From: an uncultured Acidimicrobiaceae bacterium
Lineage (GTDB): Bacteria > Actinomycetota > Acidimicrobiia > Acidimicrobiales > SZUA-35
Reading direction: 5' to 3'
DNA: 37,060 bases
Assembly: GCA_947259095.1 (NCBI GenBank)
Contig: CAMYLA010000037.1
Location: 1-37,060 of the forward strand
Below are positions 25,885 through 34,531 of this stretch, piece after piece. The position numbers and the translations under genes are program-made. The notes below the pieces were generated by a model that was given only the letters and a program-made list of their open reading frames with translations, had not been told where the DNA came from and did not search any database. The first letter of the stretch is position 1. Each line of letters opens with the position of its first letter.

Positions 25885-27410
25885 CTCACGACCAACACGG
25901 CGCCGGGAAAGTGGGCCAGCGCCCGTTCCATCACCTGAGTGCTCTGCATGTCGAGGTGATTCGTGGGCTCGTCAAGAATGATGACCGCCGCGCCGGAGAG
26001 CAGGCATTGGGCGAGCGCAACGCGTGCGGCCTCACCGCCAGAAAGCTGCCCGATCTTGGTCGCACGATCCATCTCGGAGAACTGGAAGAGGCCGAGGAAC
26101 CGATTGACCGACTTCTTGGTCGCGTGAAAGGCCAGGCTGTCGGGCATGGCGGACACGGCGTGACCGACGGTGTCATCGAGATCGAGCTCATCGACCACCT
26201 GGTTGAACGAGACGTACGTGGTGCCACTGGTCCAACAGATCTCGCCGCTGGAGGTTGGGGGAAGCCCACCGGAGAGGGCTGCGAGCAAGGTGGTCTTGCC
26301 ACAACCGTTGGGACCGACGATTGCGATCCGGTCGCCGCGGCGGACATCGAAGTTGAGGCCCTCGAACAAACGGCGCCCATCGAAGGCCATGCCGAGTCCG
26401 GTGACCTGGCACAGCTCGTCTTTCACGTAAAGGCCCTTGTATATGTCGGTCACGATCAGATCGACCGGGCGGGGTGATCCGCTCTTCTTCACCTTCGCCA
26501 AGCGCCGCCGGAGCGCCGGGCTCGGGTTCTTCGCCAGTTCCTTGCGGTTCGTGATCGCCTCTTGTTCATACGCGAGCAGTTCACCCTCGTGCGCGAACTC
26601 TCGCTCGAGGGTCTTGATCCGCATCTGCTTCTTCTGCACGTAGTTGGCGAAGCTGCCGTCGTACTCGTAGAGCCGGCGGTTTTCGACCTCGACGATCCGG
26701 CCGCAGACCGCTTCCAGGAACTGGCGGTCGTGAGAGATGACGATGAGCGCGCCGCTGAACTTCTGGAACCAGTCCTCCAACCAACGCAGGCCGGCGATGT
26801 CGAGATAGTTCGTCGGCTCATCCATCAGGAGGACCTGGGGCTGTTGGAGCAGGACCTTTGCGAGAGCCGCACGATTTCTCCAACCGCCGGAGAGCTGACC
26901 GATCGGCAACTCCCGGTGCTCCTCAGAGAACCCGAGCTTGGTCAGCACGGTGTCGATGTCGTTCTCGTACCTCCACGAACCGGCGCGCTCTTGGGCTTCC
27001 AACAATTCGGCCTGGCGTTCCACCAGCCGCGTCATTTCGACCTCGTCAGGACCCGCCACGAAACCTGCGTTGACCTCGTTCATCTCGGATTCGAGAGCGT
27101 GCACCTCGGGGAAGAGGGCGACGAGTTCGGCCTGGATTGTGGTCTCGCCGTCGAGATCGGAAAACTGCGAGAAGTAGCCGATCGTGACGCCGTCGGTGAT
27201 ATCGACTGTTCCGTCGTCGGGCTCTTCCTCGCCGAGGATCAGCTTGATGAGCGTCGTCTTGCCGACACCGTTCCGGCCAACCAGCCCGACCTTGTCACCC
27301 GACGTCAGCTTGAAGTGGATCTCCCGGAAGATCGTGGCCCGTTCGTAGGACTTGGAGATGTTCTTCAGGCGTATCCAGCTCAAGCGGAGGAGCCTACGCC
27401 CCAACGACAA
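25794..27410 (-). CDS. ABC-F family ATPase
   Basis: A 538-residue soluble protein with two ABC ATPase domains in tandem and no membrane domain. Domain one: GLVGRNGVGKTTLIK, IGQLSGGWRNRAALAKVLLQ, VLLMDEPTNYLD. Between the domains is a coiled, charged linker (residues about 245-300, with KKQMRIKTLEREF and NRKELAKNPSPALRRRLAKV) of the kind that reaches the ribosomal tRNA. Domain two: AIVGPNGCGKTTLLAALSGG, IGQLSGGEAARVALAQCLLS, VIILDEPTNHLD. ABC-F proteins act on ribosomes in translation control or give resistance to ribosome-targeting antibiotics; which applies is not clear. TTG 27410 is used; TTG 27383 (SWIRLKNISKSY) is equally plausible, and neither has a good ribosome binding site. Confidence 0.9.
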   Translation of the reverse strand: MSLGRRLLRLSWIRLKNISKSYERATIFREIHFKLTSGDKVGLVGRNGVGKTTLIKLILGEEEPDDGTVDITDGVTIGYFSQFSDLDGETTIQAELVALFPEVHALESEMNEVNAGFVAGPDEVEMTRLVERQAELLEAQERAGSWRYENDIDTVLTKLGFSEEHRELPIGQLSGGWRNRAALAKVLLQQPQVLLMDEPTNYLDIAGLRWLEDWFQKFSGALIVISHDRQFLEAVCGRIVEVENRRLYEYDGSFANYVQKKQMRIKTLEREFAHEGELLAYEQEAITNRKELAKNPSPALRRRLAKVKKSGSPRPVDLIVTDIYKGLYVKDELCQVTGLGMAFDGRRLFEGLNFDVRRGDRIAIVGPNGCGKTTLLAALSGGLPPTSSGEICWTSGTTYVSFNQVVDELDLDDTVGHAVSAMPDSLAFHATKKSVNRFLGLFQFSEMDRATKIGQLSGGEAARVALAQCLLSGAAVIILDEPTNHLDMQSTQVMERALAHFPGAVLVVSHDRFFIDKVANRVLRFDGEGGVSELQAGV

Positions 27411-27910
27411 ACGAAACTCGGAGCCTCGGGCGAATCCTCAGCAACGCATTGCCACTCGATACCGACGATGTTCGAGGATCCGTGCCGCGAAGCTATGACT
27501 CAGCGGCTCGGCCCGCCCACGGTTTTCGGCGCGCCTCTGCTTCATCGGTTTGAATCGCTCCAGACGCAAACGGGTTGGCGTCCACACGTAGCGCTTTCCC
27601 GACCCAAACCACGATCGATACGCTGGCCGAGAAGAAGCAGAGCCACAAGGAGCAGGCCATGCCTGAGCTCGTACGAATCCATGTGAGCGCCGGACGGTCT
27701 CACCGGCAAATCCGAGACGTTCGCTGGACCGCAAGCCAGAACCGCACGAGATCACCCAGGCCGTGACGAAGGCGGGGTCTGCCGTCTACTACGATCCGAA
27801 GGTCGGCGCCGCGTCACTCAGCCGAGCGTTTCCGGAGGCAACGATCAGGGTCTGGCCAGGGAAACACGATGCAAATCATTTCGGAGGGGGGATGTTTCCG
27901 AATGGCGTGT
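27411..27910. other. Intergenic region without a recognised gene
   Basis: About 500 bases between the ABC-F start and the ArsR-like remnant. Open frames exist on both strands (27438-27755 minus, 27575-27766 plus) and a plus frame continues to about 27930 (EITQAVTKAGSAVYYDPKVG), but none gave a recognisable family. Given the decay on the right side, these may be gene remains. Confidence 0.35.
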
Positions 27911-28674
27911 TCAGCGTGTCGAGAGTCCGAATGTGCGGGTGATCTGCTGTCGGCCGGTGTCGGTGATGCGGATGCTGCGGGGCCGGTTGCCGGGTTGAAT
28001 CCAGCCGTTGGCGGTGAACGCAGTGAGGAGTCCTTTGCCGGCAGCTCCGGCGAGGTGGTGGCGTCGCTGGGTCCAGTCCAGGCACGGGCGGGCTTTGGAG
28101 CGCCTGGCCGTGCGGATCGCACCGATGTCGGCTCCGATCGTGGTGAACAGGTCGAGTCCGGTGGGGCTGACGCTCAGGTGCCCGTCGTCGTCGCTGAGGT
28201 AGTTGTCGGCGAGGAGCTGTTCGTAGATCGCGACAGCGAGTTCGCCCGCGAGGTGGTCGTAGCAGGTTCGGGCGTGAGCCAGATCGGTGGTGCTTTCGGA
28301 TCGGTCGGGCTCGTGGCGTTGGCGCCGAGGGTTTCGAGAAGTTCGGCGATTCCGGGGTCGGCGAGGCGCCAGTAGCGGTGGCGACCTTGGGTTTCGACGG
28401 TGACGATGTCTGCGTCGAAGAGTCTGGAGAGGTGTTCGCTGATCGTTGACGCCACGACGCCGATGTGGCGGGCGAGTTCGCTGCCGGTGTGAGCGCGGCC
28501 ATCCATCAGGGCGCACAGGATCTGAGGCCAGCCCGTGTTGGTGAGGCGCCACTCGACGAGATTGCCGGGCATCGGCACATTCGTAGCCGATTCGTCGAAG
28601 AGTCGGTGGTACCAGTCGTGGCTGATGTCGAAGTTGCTCACAGCAATCACGGCGAGAACGTCGGCGGGGTTCAT
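27911..28674 (-). pseudogene. ArsR-like winged-helix gene, frameshifted and joined to a glyoxalase start
   Basis: From ATG 28674 the first ~40 residues are the start of a glyoxalase/VOC protein (VLAVIAVSNFDISHDWYHRL, LVEWRLTNTGWPQ). They run directly into an ArsR-type winged helix: ILCALMDGRAHTGSELARHI, GVVASTISEHLSRL, GRHRYWRLADPGIAELLETL. The C-terminal half of that ArsR subfamily (DLAHARTCYDHLAGELAVAI, then RPCLDWTQRRHHLAGAAGKG, ending near 27911) follows in another frame, the switch lying at about 28290-28315. So there is one deletion fusion and one frameshift. The intact regulator group carries out metal- or redox-linked repression in actinobacteria. Here it is probably inactive. Confidence 0.6.
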
Positions 28675-28812
28675 GTGATCAGGGTTCCTGTCGGTTGGTT
28701 CATGGTTGGGTGCGCCACAGCAGGTGGTGGACGACGCCGGTGGGGCTCGGGATGGTTTCTTGCTCCGGAGTATCATCAGGCATCGACTCTCAGACCTTCC
28801 CGCATGGGTCTC

Positions 28813-29268
28813 ATGACCCCAGCTCTTCATCGGACTCGGGTGGCTGCGGGCGGTTGCCGAGAAGGTGTCGACCCAGAGTGGTGGACCGGAGCCGTGATCA
28901 ACGACTTCGTCACCGAGCACCAAGACGTTGCCCTTGGCTGGTACCGACCGTTCCTCGACAACATCGTGCTTCCCACCGCACCGATGATCGCCGTCATCGT
29001 CGTGCTCGGACCGCTCGCAGCAGGCCTCGCGCTGACCTCGGGACGACCGCACGGGCTCGGCATCGCCATCGGCATGTTCTTGAACCTCAGCTTCATGGCA
29101 GCCGGAGCGGTCACGCCGTCGGCGTTCTACCTGCTCGCCCAGGGTGCACTGGCCCTTTGGATGGCCGAGCAGGGGCCGTCACCTCGCCGCAGCGGTTGGC
29201 TGCGCATCGTTGCGTCGGAGGAACAACCGGCTGCCCCCGGAACCCGAATTTGGATCAGTGTTTGTTGA
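28813..29268 (+). pseudogene. DoxX-like membrane protein with a one-base frameshift
   Basis: From DPEWWTGAVINDFV through LGWYRPFLDNIVLPTAPMIA, VVLGPLAAGLALTSGRPHGL, GIAIGMFLNLSFMAAGAV and TPSAFYLLAQGALALWM, this is a DoxX/TQO-small-subunit-like protein with three to four membrane helices. The missing start of the domain, QLFIGLGWLRAVAEKV, is encoded just before it in the next frame (28820-28867). The two join with one extra base near 28866-28868, and no start codon serves the first frame. The ATG at 28813 is in the downstream frame but translates the first helix out of frame. Either a fresh pseudogene or a sequencing error; the protein's electron-transfer or redox role is only a family label. 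Confidence 0.6.
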
Positions 29269-29294
29269 CTCAATATGAGGTGACTGTTTAAGAT
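29265..29294 (+). promoter_or_regulatory. Promoter and operator of the arsR-arsC fusion
   Basis: TTGACT (29265-29270), an 18-bp gap and TAAGAT (29289-29294) make a good sigma-70-type promoter whose start would fall at about the GTG (29302), so the message is probably leaderless. CTCA-ATA-TGAG (29269-29279) is an inverted repeat overlapping the -35, a typical ArsR operator position. Confidence 0.6.
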
Positions 29295-29301
29295 CGGAGG
29301 C

Positions 29302-29949
29302 GTGGACACCATCACCCAGCGACGGGCGGCTCTGCACGCGGCCCTCGGCGAACCTCTCCGCTTGGCGCTCGTGGAGGATCTGGCCCTCACGGATCGGTCT
29401 CCCAAGGAGCTGGGGGAACGGTTTGGACTGGCGACGAACCTGTTGGCTCATCACCTCGAGGTCCTTGAGTCGGTGGGGCTGATCGATCGATTCGTGTCTG
29501 CTGGCGACAAGCGCCGTCGTTACGTTCGCCTGGTCCGAGAGCCTCTTGGCGAACTCGGCATCAGGTCGGTGCGACCGGCGGGCCGGGTTCTGTTCGTGTG
29601 TTCGCACAACTCGGCTCGATCCCAGCTGGCTGCGGCGTTGTGGTCCGATCGCACCGGTGAGACGGCGTCGTCAGCGGGAACCCATCCCGCCACTCAGGTC
29701 CATCCCGGTGCGGTCTGCGCCGCCGAGCGAGCCGGCCTCGATCTCGGTGACGCGTCGCCTTGCCTTCTCGGTGACATCGACGACGCTCTGATCGTTGTGA
29801 CGGTGTGCGACCGGGCGCACGAAGAACTCGACCCCCAGCCGTCGTGGCTGCACTGGTCCATCGCTGACCCCGCCATTGTTGGCACCGATGAGGTGTTTGA
29901 TGCCGTTGTCGCCGAGCTCGATTCGCGGGTCCTCACGCTGTGCGCCTGA
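29302..29949 (+). CDS. ArsR regulator-arsenate reductase (ArsC) fusion
   Basis: A 215-residue fusion. Residues 1-85 are an ArsR winged helix (ALGEPLRLALVEDLAL, LATNLLAHHLEVLESVGLID, DKRRRYVRLV). Residues 93-215 are a low-molecular-weight phosphatase-like arsenate reductase with the P-loop VLFVCSHNSARSQLA, Cys100-x5-Arg106. It would reduce arsenate and switch the cluster by arsenite. The ArsR half has no obvious Cys arsenic site of the ELCVCDL type, so its metal sensing may use other residues or be shared. The downstream GAPDH and arsJ genes lie in the same direction; a 54-base gap separates the stop from the GAPDH ATG. GTG start, apparently leaderless. Confidence 0.88.
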   Translation: MDTITQRRAALHAALGEPLRLALVEDLALTDRSPKELGERFGLATNLLAHHLEVLESVGLIDRFVSAGDKRRRYVRLVREPLGELGIRSVRPAGRVLFVCSHNSARSQLAAALWSDRTGETASSAGTHPATQVHPGAVCAAERAGLDLGDASPCLLGDIDDALIVVTVCDRAHEELDPQPSWLHWSIADPAIVGTDEVFDAVVAELDSRVLTLCA

Positions 29950-30003
29950 TCTGTTTCGGCCCACTGCGAAAGGCCCACTGTCAATGATTTCGGACGGTCG
30001 ATC

Positions 30004-31026
30004 ATGACGACTCGCATCGGCATCAACGGGTTCGGCCGTATCGGTCGCCTCGTTGTTCGCGCCCTCGTCGGTCGCCCCGAGTTGACGCTGGTGCACATCA
30101 ACGAGCCCTTCGCCGACGTCGGCACCGCCGCCCATCTACTCGAGTTCGACACCGTGCACGGCCGCTTCGACGTCGGCATCGCCATCGATGACGGTTCGGT
30201 GCGGATCAACGGGGCCAGGATCGGCTACTCCTCGTGGGACACACCGGGCGCAGTTGGCTGGGACGACGCCGGGGTCGAGGTGGTGCTGGAGTGTTCAGGG
30301 GCGTTCCGCAGCACCGAACTCCTGGTCCCGTATTTCGATCGTGGAGTGCGCAAGGTCATCGTGGCCGCCCCGGTCAAGGGCGAGGGCGTGCTCAACGTGG
30401 TGATGGGCTGCAACGACGAACGCTACGACCCGGCCATCCATCACCTCGTCACCGCAGCGTCGTGCACCACCAATTGTCTCGCTCCCGTTGTGAAGGTCCT
30501 GCACGAGGAGATCGGCATCGTACGGGGAGTCATCACCACGATTCACGACGTCACCAACACCCAAGTGGTCGTTGACGCACCCCACAAGGACCTCAGGCGA
30601 GCCCGCTCGGCACTCAACTCGCTGATCCCGACCTCCACCGGGTCGGCCACGGCAATCACCATGATCTATCCCGAACTGGCAGGCAAGCTCAACGGGATCG
30701 CCGTACGGGTGCCACTGTTGAATGCGTCGCTCACCGACGCCGTCTTCTCCATGGCACGCGATGTCACGGTCGCCGAAGTCAACGACCACTTCCGGGCCGC
30801 AGCCGAGGGCCCACTTGCGGGAATTCTCGGCTTCGAGGAACGGCCACTGGTGTCGGCTGACTACACCAACGACACCCGGTCGGGGATCATCGACGGCCCG
30901 TCGACCATGGTGGTCGACGACCGGATGGTCAAGGTCTTGATCTGGTACGACAACGAATACGGCTATGCGTTCCGCATGGCCGACCTGGCCGCCAAGGTTG
31001 CCGCCACGCTCCCGAGCGGGTCATGA
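30004..31026 (+). CDS. Arsenic-cluster glyceraldehyde-3-phosphate dehydrogenase
   Basis: A 340-residue GAPDH with the NAD fold [14 protein letters not shown], the catalytic Cys154 in [11 protein letters not shown], a His in [10 protein letters not shown] and the C-terminal [12 protein letters not shown]. Placed immediately before arsJ, it is the arsenic-linked type: with arsenate instead of phosphate it makes 1-arseno-3-phosphoglycerate, which ArsJ expels and which then breaks down outside. The role is from established work on arsJ-gapdh pairs, applied here by context. A housekeeping role is possible but less likely. ATG at 30004; no strong ribosome binding site. The arsJ GTG follows 13 bases after the stop. 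Confidence 0.85.
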   Translation: MTTRIGINGFGRIGRLVVRALVGRPELTLVHINEPFADVGTAAHLLEFDTVHGRFDVGIAIDDGSVRINGARIGYSSWDTPGAVGWDDAGVEVVLECSGAFRSTELLVPYFDRGVRKVIVAAPVKGEGVLNVVMGCNDERYDPAIHHLVTAASCTTNCLAPVVKVLHEEIGIVRGVITTIHDVTNTQVVVDAPHKDLRRARSALNSLIPTSTGSATAITMIYPELAGKLNGIAVRVPLLNASLTDAVFSMARDVTVAEVNDHFRAAAEGPLAGILGFEERPLVSADYTNDTRSGIIDGPSTMVVDDRMVKVLIWYDNEYGYAFRMADLAAKVAATLPSGS

Positions 31027-31039
31027 TCGGACCGTCGCG

Positions 31040-32278
31040 GTGAACCTCCGCAACTACGTCCTGGTGACCGCCGGCTACTGGGCGTTCACTCTGACCGATG
31101 GGGCCCTGCGCATGCTCGTGCTCCTGTACTTCCACGACCTCGGCTATTCGCCGGTGTCGATCGCGTTTCTCTTCCTGCTCTATGAGTTCATGGGGATCGT
31201 CACGAACCTGATCGGCGGCTGGGTCGGTGCCCGATCGGGCCTCAACCGGACCCTGCTCGCCGGTTTGGCGCTGCAGATGGTCGCCCTCATCGCCCTGACG
31301 TTTCATCAGCCCAGCTGGCGCGAGTGGGTCTCGGTCGGTTTCGTCATGGGCGCCCAAGCCCTGTCGGGTGTGGCCAAGGATCTGACCAAGATGAGCTCCA
31401 AGAGCGCGGTGAAGTTCGTGGCCGGCGACGGCCAAGGCGCCCTGTTTCGACTGGTGGCCATCCTCACCGGTTCCAAGAACGCCCTCAAAGGCGTCGGGTT
31501 CTTCATCGGCGCCGCCTTGCTGTCGTGGATCGGGTATGACGCTGCGCTGTGGGCCATGGCCGGCCTCATCGCCGTCGCCCTCACCGCCGTCGCGATTCTG
31601 CTCAACGAGGACATCGGCCGTTCTAAGAAGAAGCCGCCGCTGCGGTCGATCCTGTCCAAATCGGTCGCCATCAACCGACTTGCGACAGCCCGGTTCTTTC
31701 TATTCGGTTCCCGCGACATCTGGTTCGTTGTGGCGCTGCCCGTCTTTCTCGACGAGTTCCTCGGCTGGTCCTTCGAAGCCATCGGCGGATTCCTGGCCGC
31801 CTGGGTCATCGGCTACGGCATGGTTCAGTCGCTCGCACCCCGGCTCCTGCGCCGGTCAACATCCAGCGCCGATGCCGAGATCGGCGCCGCCCGCAGCTGG
31901 GCCCTCGTTCTGGCCGGGGTGTCGGCGATCATCGCTGTCGCGGTTGCGGCCGACTTCGCCACCACTGTTGCCATTGTCGGCGGATTGATCGTGTTCGGGA
32001 TCGTGTTTGCCCTGAATTCCTCGCTGCACTCGTTTCTGATCTTGGCCTACGCAGACAGCGACGACGTCTCCCTCGACGTTGGCTTCTACTACTCCGCCAA
32101 CGCCGCCGGCCGCCTCGTTGGCACCCTGCTCTCCGGGGTGCTCTACCTGTGGGGAGGACTCGACGCGGCCCTCTGGGGATCCACCGCGTTCGTCGCCATC
32201 ACCTGGATCCTCACGCTCCGACTCCCCCCGCTCACCGCGACATCTCCGGGGATCAACGCTGCCGCACCGGTCACCTGA
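31040..32278 (+). CDS. arsJ: ArsJ organoarsenical exporter (MFS)
   Basis: A 412-residue 12-helix major facilitator protein starting VNLRNYVLVTAGYWAFTLTD. The segments GALRMLVLLYFHDLGYSPVS, ALSGVAKDLTKMSSKSAVKF and TGSKNALKGVGFFIGAALLS are distinctive for ArsJ, which exports 1-arseno-3-phosphoglycerate made by the neighbouring GAPDH. GTG at 31040 is chosen because it matches the family N-terminus; the frame is open upstream into the GAPDH gene. Length is normal. It ends convergent with acr3, with a hairpin in the gap. Confidence 0.9.
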   Translation: MNLRNYVLVTAGYWAFTLTDGALRMLVLLYFHDLGYSPVSIAFLFLLYEFMGIVTNLIGGWVGARSGLNRTLLAGLALQMVALIALTFHQPSWREWVSVGFVMGAQALSGVAKDLTKMSSKSAVKFVAGDGQGALFRLVAILTGSKNALKGVGFFIGAALLSWIGYDAALWAMAGLIAVALTAVAILLNEDIGRSKKKPPLRSILSKSVAINRLATARFFLFGSRDIWFVVALPVFLDEFLGWSFEAIGGFLAAWVIGYGMVQSLAPRLLRRSTSSADAEIGAARSWALVLAGVSAIIAVAVAADFATTVAIVGGLIVFGIVFALNSSLHSFLILAYADSDDVSLDVGFYYSANAAGRLVGTLLSGVLYLWGGLDAALWGSTAFVAITWILTLRLPPLTATSPGINAAAPVT

Positions 32279-32329
32279 GAGTTGCGTCGCTCTGCTCAGG
32301 GTTGCCCGGATCGGCCCTCGCTGGGTGTC

Positions 32330-32367
32330 GTTTCGATTGCCTGGAGGATTCCAGGACCGATCGAAAC
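32330..32367. terminator. Hairpin between convergent arsJ and acr3
   Basis: An outer stem GTTTCGAT (32330-32337)/ATCGAAAC (32360-32367) and an inner stem CCTGGA (32340-32345)/TCCAGG (32350-32355) with a four-base loop form a long hairpin with an uneven internal bulge. It sits in the 180-base gap where the two arsenic transcripts meet, so it probably ends both. No T run is present. Confidence 0.5.
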
Positions 32368-32458
32368 TCATCGTCGACGACTCGGCGTCAGCCAGTCGTT
32401 GGTATCGGTCTCGACCTATCACCGGTGACCCCTGTCGGTGTTTGGCCTTCTGGCCACC

Positions 32459-33538
32459 TCACCGTCGGCCGGTCTCGTGGGCCGCGAGCGTCGTGCGCTC
32501 AGGTGGCGAAGTGTCGGGTTGGGCGGGGAACCATCCCTTGGTGCGGTTGGCGAACGATACGAGCGACAACATCACCGGAACCTCGATCAACACGCCGACC
32601 ACGGTCGCCAGCGCAGCTCCCGATCCCAGCCCGTAGAGGCTGATCGCCACCGCCACCGCCAGTTCAAAGAAGTTCGACGTGCCGATCATCGCAGCGGGAG
32701 CAGCCACGTCGAACGGGAGCCTGATTGCCCGGGCCGCCCCGTACCCGATGGCAAAGATCCCGTAGCTCTGGATCAGCAAGGGCACAGCGATCATCAATAC
32801 TCTCGTCGGCTGATCGACGATCGTTTCTGCCTGAAACCCGAACAACAACACCACGGTCAACAACAAACCGATGACCGACGTCGCCTTCAAACGGCCCGCG
32901 AGGGCTTCGACCGCATCGGGACCGCCCCGTCGAAGTAGCGAGTTGCGGGTAAGCAACCCGGCCCCGAGCGGGACCACAACAAAGATCACGACCGATGCGA
33001 TCAAGGTTCCCCACGGGACCGTCAGGTCAGTGACCCCCAGCAGCAAGCCAGCGATCGGGGCGTACGCAAACACCAGGATCAGATCGTTCACCGAGACCTG
33101 GGCCAAGGTGTAGTTCGGGTTGCCGTTGGTGAGTTGGCTCCACACGAACACCATCGCGGTGCACGGTGCAACCCCCAGCAAGATCATCCCAGCGATGTAC
33201 TCCTCTGCCTCGGCCGCCGGCACGAAGTCGGCGAACACGAAACGGAAGAACAAGATAGCCAGTCCGGCCATCGTGAACGGCTTCACCAGCCAGTTGATCG
33301 TCAACGTCAATACCAGCCCCTTGGGGCGACGTCCCACATCACGCAGACAGTCAGGCTCGACCTTGAGCATCATCGGGTAGATCATCAACCAGATCAACAC
33401 CGCCACCACCAAGTTGACCTTGGCGACCTCAAGCCCCGCAACCTCTTCGAACACATCCGGCGCAGCCAGACCAAGCCCAACCCCAGCCAGAATGGCACCA
33501 GCAACCCAGACCGTCAGGAAACGCTCGAACAAGCCCAC
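32459..33538 (-). CDS. acr3: Acr3 arsenite efflux permease
   Basis: A 359-residue, ten-helix arsenite transporter. [19 protein letters not shown], the segment [40 protein letters not shown] with the essential Cys126, [17 protein letters not shown] and [20 protein letters not shown] are hallmark Acr3 pieces. It extrudes arsenite formed by arsenate reductase. Its start overlaps the end of the arsR gene by 25 bases, so they are expressed together. The C-terminus is a short polar tail. It converges with arsJ. Confidence 0.92.
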   Translation of the reverse strand: MGLFERFLTVWVAGAILAGVGLGLAAPDVFEEVAGLEVAKVNLVVAVLIWLMIYPMMLKVEPDCLRDVGRRPKGLVLTLTINWLVKPFTMAGLAILFFRFVFADFVPAAEAEEYIAGMILLGVAPCTAMVFVWSQLTNGNPNYTLAQVSVNDLILVFAYAPIAGLLLGVTDLTVPWGTLIASVVIFVVVPLGAGLLTRNSLLRRGGPDAVEALAGRLKATSVIGLLLTVVLLFGFQAETIVDQPTRVLMIAVPLLIQSYGIFAIGYGAARAIRLPFDVAAPAAMIGTSNFFELAVAVAISLYGLGSGAALATVVGVLIEVPVMLSLVSFANRTKGWFPAQPDTSPPERTTLAAHETGRR

Positions 33539-33843
33539 GACCCGCTCACCTCCCCAGGAGTTGCACCGCCTGCCCCTGCCCGATCAGCGACGAGCGAACC
33601 CGACAGCCGCTCCAGCACACACGGAACAAGTGAGTAGTCAATCCAACGACCCCGCCGCTTCCCGGCGATGAGACCGGCGTCTCGCAGCGCCTTGAGATGA
33701 TGCGACAACAACGACGACGAAACCGAGGTGACGTCGGCCAGCACGCAAGCGCACTGGGGACCGCCACGCAACTCGTTCACGATCGCCAAACGAACCGGGT
33801 CCCCCAACGCCCGGCACAGTTCAATCACCGTTGAATCATCCAT
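33514..33843 (-). CDS. arsR: ArsR-type arsenic repressor
   Basis: A 109-residue winged-helix repressor: [16 protein letters not shown], then [20 protein letters not shown] and [18 protein letters not shown]. The CAC pair before the recognition helix (GPQCACVL) sits where ArsR proteins hold the ELCVCDL arsenite-binding cysteines, so As(III) sensing is likely. It is the probable repressor of acr3, which it overlaps by 25 bases. ATG 33843 is preferred over upstream starts since the family begins there; the longer frame up to 33984 crosses an IS end. Two regulators (this and the ArsR-ArsC fusion) therefore serve the two arms of the island. Confidence 0.85.
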   Translation of the reverse strand: MDDSTVIELCRALGDPVRLAIVNELRGGPQCACVLADVTSVSSSLLSHHLKALRDAGLIAGKRRGRWIDYSLVPCVLERLSGSLVADRAGAGGATPGEVSGSWACSSVS

Positions 33844-33901
33844 ACCAACAGAGTGCACCGCCGCATGCGAGACAAAGCAGGGCACAAGGTCCTGAAGCCT
33901 C

Positions 33902-34470
33902 TGGGGGCCGAATACTCGGCCGTGTGGGTTCACCAGAGGAAACGCGGTCGATCCTGATCGACTATCTCCCGCCTTCTGTACCAACTCATCGCGACCCTAC
34001 TCGGTGCCATCGCAGCCCCAGACACCCGCTCCGGTGGCACCGGCGACCTTTGGCTACCGCCGCATCCACCGCGAACTCGCCGGCCTCGGCCCCCACCTTG
34101 CTTCTTCCACGGTCTGGAGCATCCTCAAGTACGCAGGAATCGACCCGGCCCCCGAACGATCCGACATCGCCCGGTCGCAATTCCTTCACTCCAAGGCCGA
34201 ACGCTGGATCGGATCGATACGCCGTGAGCTCCTCGATCGCACCATCATCTGGAACCAGCGACAACTCGAGCGTGTCGTCGTCGACTACGTGGAGCAGGAC
34301 AACACGCACCGGCCGGACCGCTCCCTCGCGCAACGACCGCCCCTACTCTCGCCGAATCCCGAGCCTGATCTGCCCAGGCTCCGAATCGCCAAGACGGCCC
34401 GGTGCGATGGTCACATCAAACGAGGACCGAAACGCAGCCTGACCAGCCACGACGCAATATTCGGCCCCCA
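33902..34470 (+). mobile_element. Internally deleted insertion sequence with terminal repeats
   Basis: Left end TGGGGGCCGAATA... at 33902-33931 and right end at 34441-34470 (its reverse complement starts the same TGGGGGCCGAATA) are imperfect inverted repeats, about 21 of 30 bases matching. They enclose a shortened integrase-type transposase gene. The IS family (IS481/IS3-like) is a guess from the encoded protein. No target duplication was recognised. Confidence 0.6.
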
Positions 34471-34477
34471 CACGTGA
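34004..34477 (+). pseudogene. Transposase fragment (rve/integrase core), deleted internally
   Basis: The protein opens with ATFGYRRIHRELAGLGPHLA and SSTVWSILKYAGIDPAPE, the N-terminal HTH side of an IS integrase-like transposase. It then jumps at SQFLHSKAERW to the end of the catalytic core: WIGSIRRELLDRTIIWNQRQ, LERVVVDYVEQDNTHRPDRS and LRIAKTARCDG. The first two acidic residues of the DDE triad lie in the missing ~90 residues; only the last Glu region remains. It cannot transpose alone. The 3' part runs over the IS right end, and the reading frame extends past it. Confidence 0.65.
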
Positions 34478-34496
34478 TGCCATTTCGCAAGCGAGG

Positions 34497-34531
34497 TTGC
34501 AGTCTGTATCACATATTGTCATACTAACGCT
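34497..34531 (+). promoter_or_regulatory. Promoter and operator of the first toxin-antitoxin module
   Basis: TTGCAG (34497-34502), 17 bp, then CATACT (34520-34525) form a promoter whose start falls at the ATG (34532), so the message is probably leaderless. GTATCACA-TAT-TGTCATAC (34506-34524) is a dyad with 7 of 8 paired positions, covering the spacer and -10. This is where an antitoxin would bind to repress its own operon. Confidence 0.6.

Noticed and set aside
26562..27686. Plus-strand open frame of 374 residues over the ABC-F gene
   Set aside because: Antisense shadow of a well-supported ABC-F protein.
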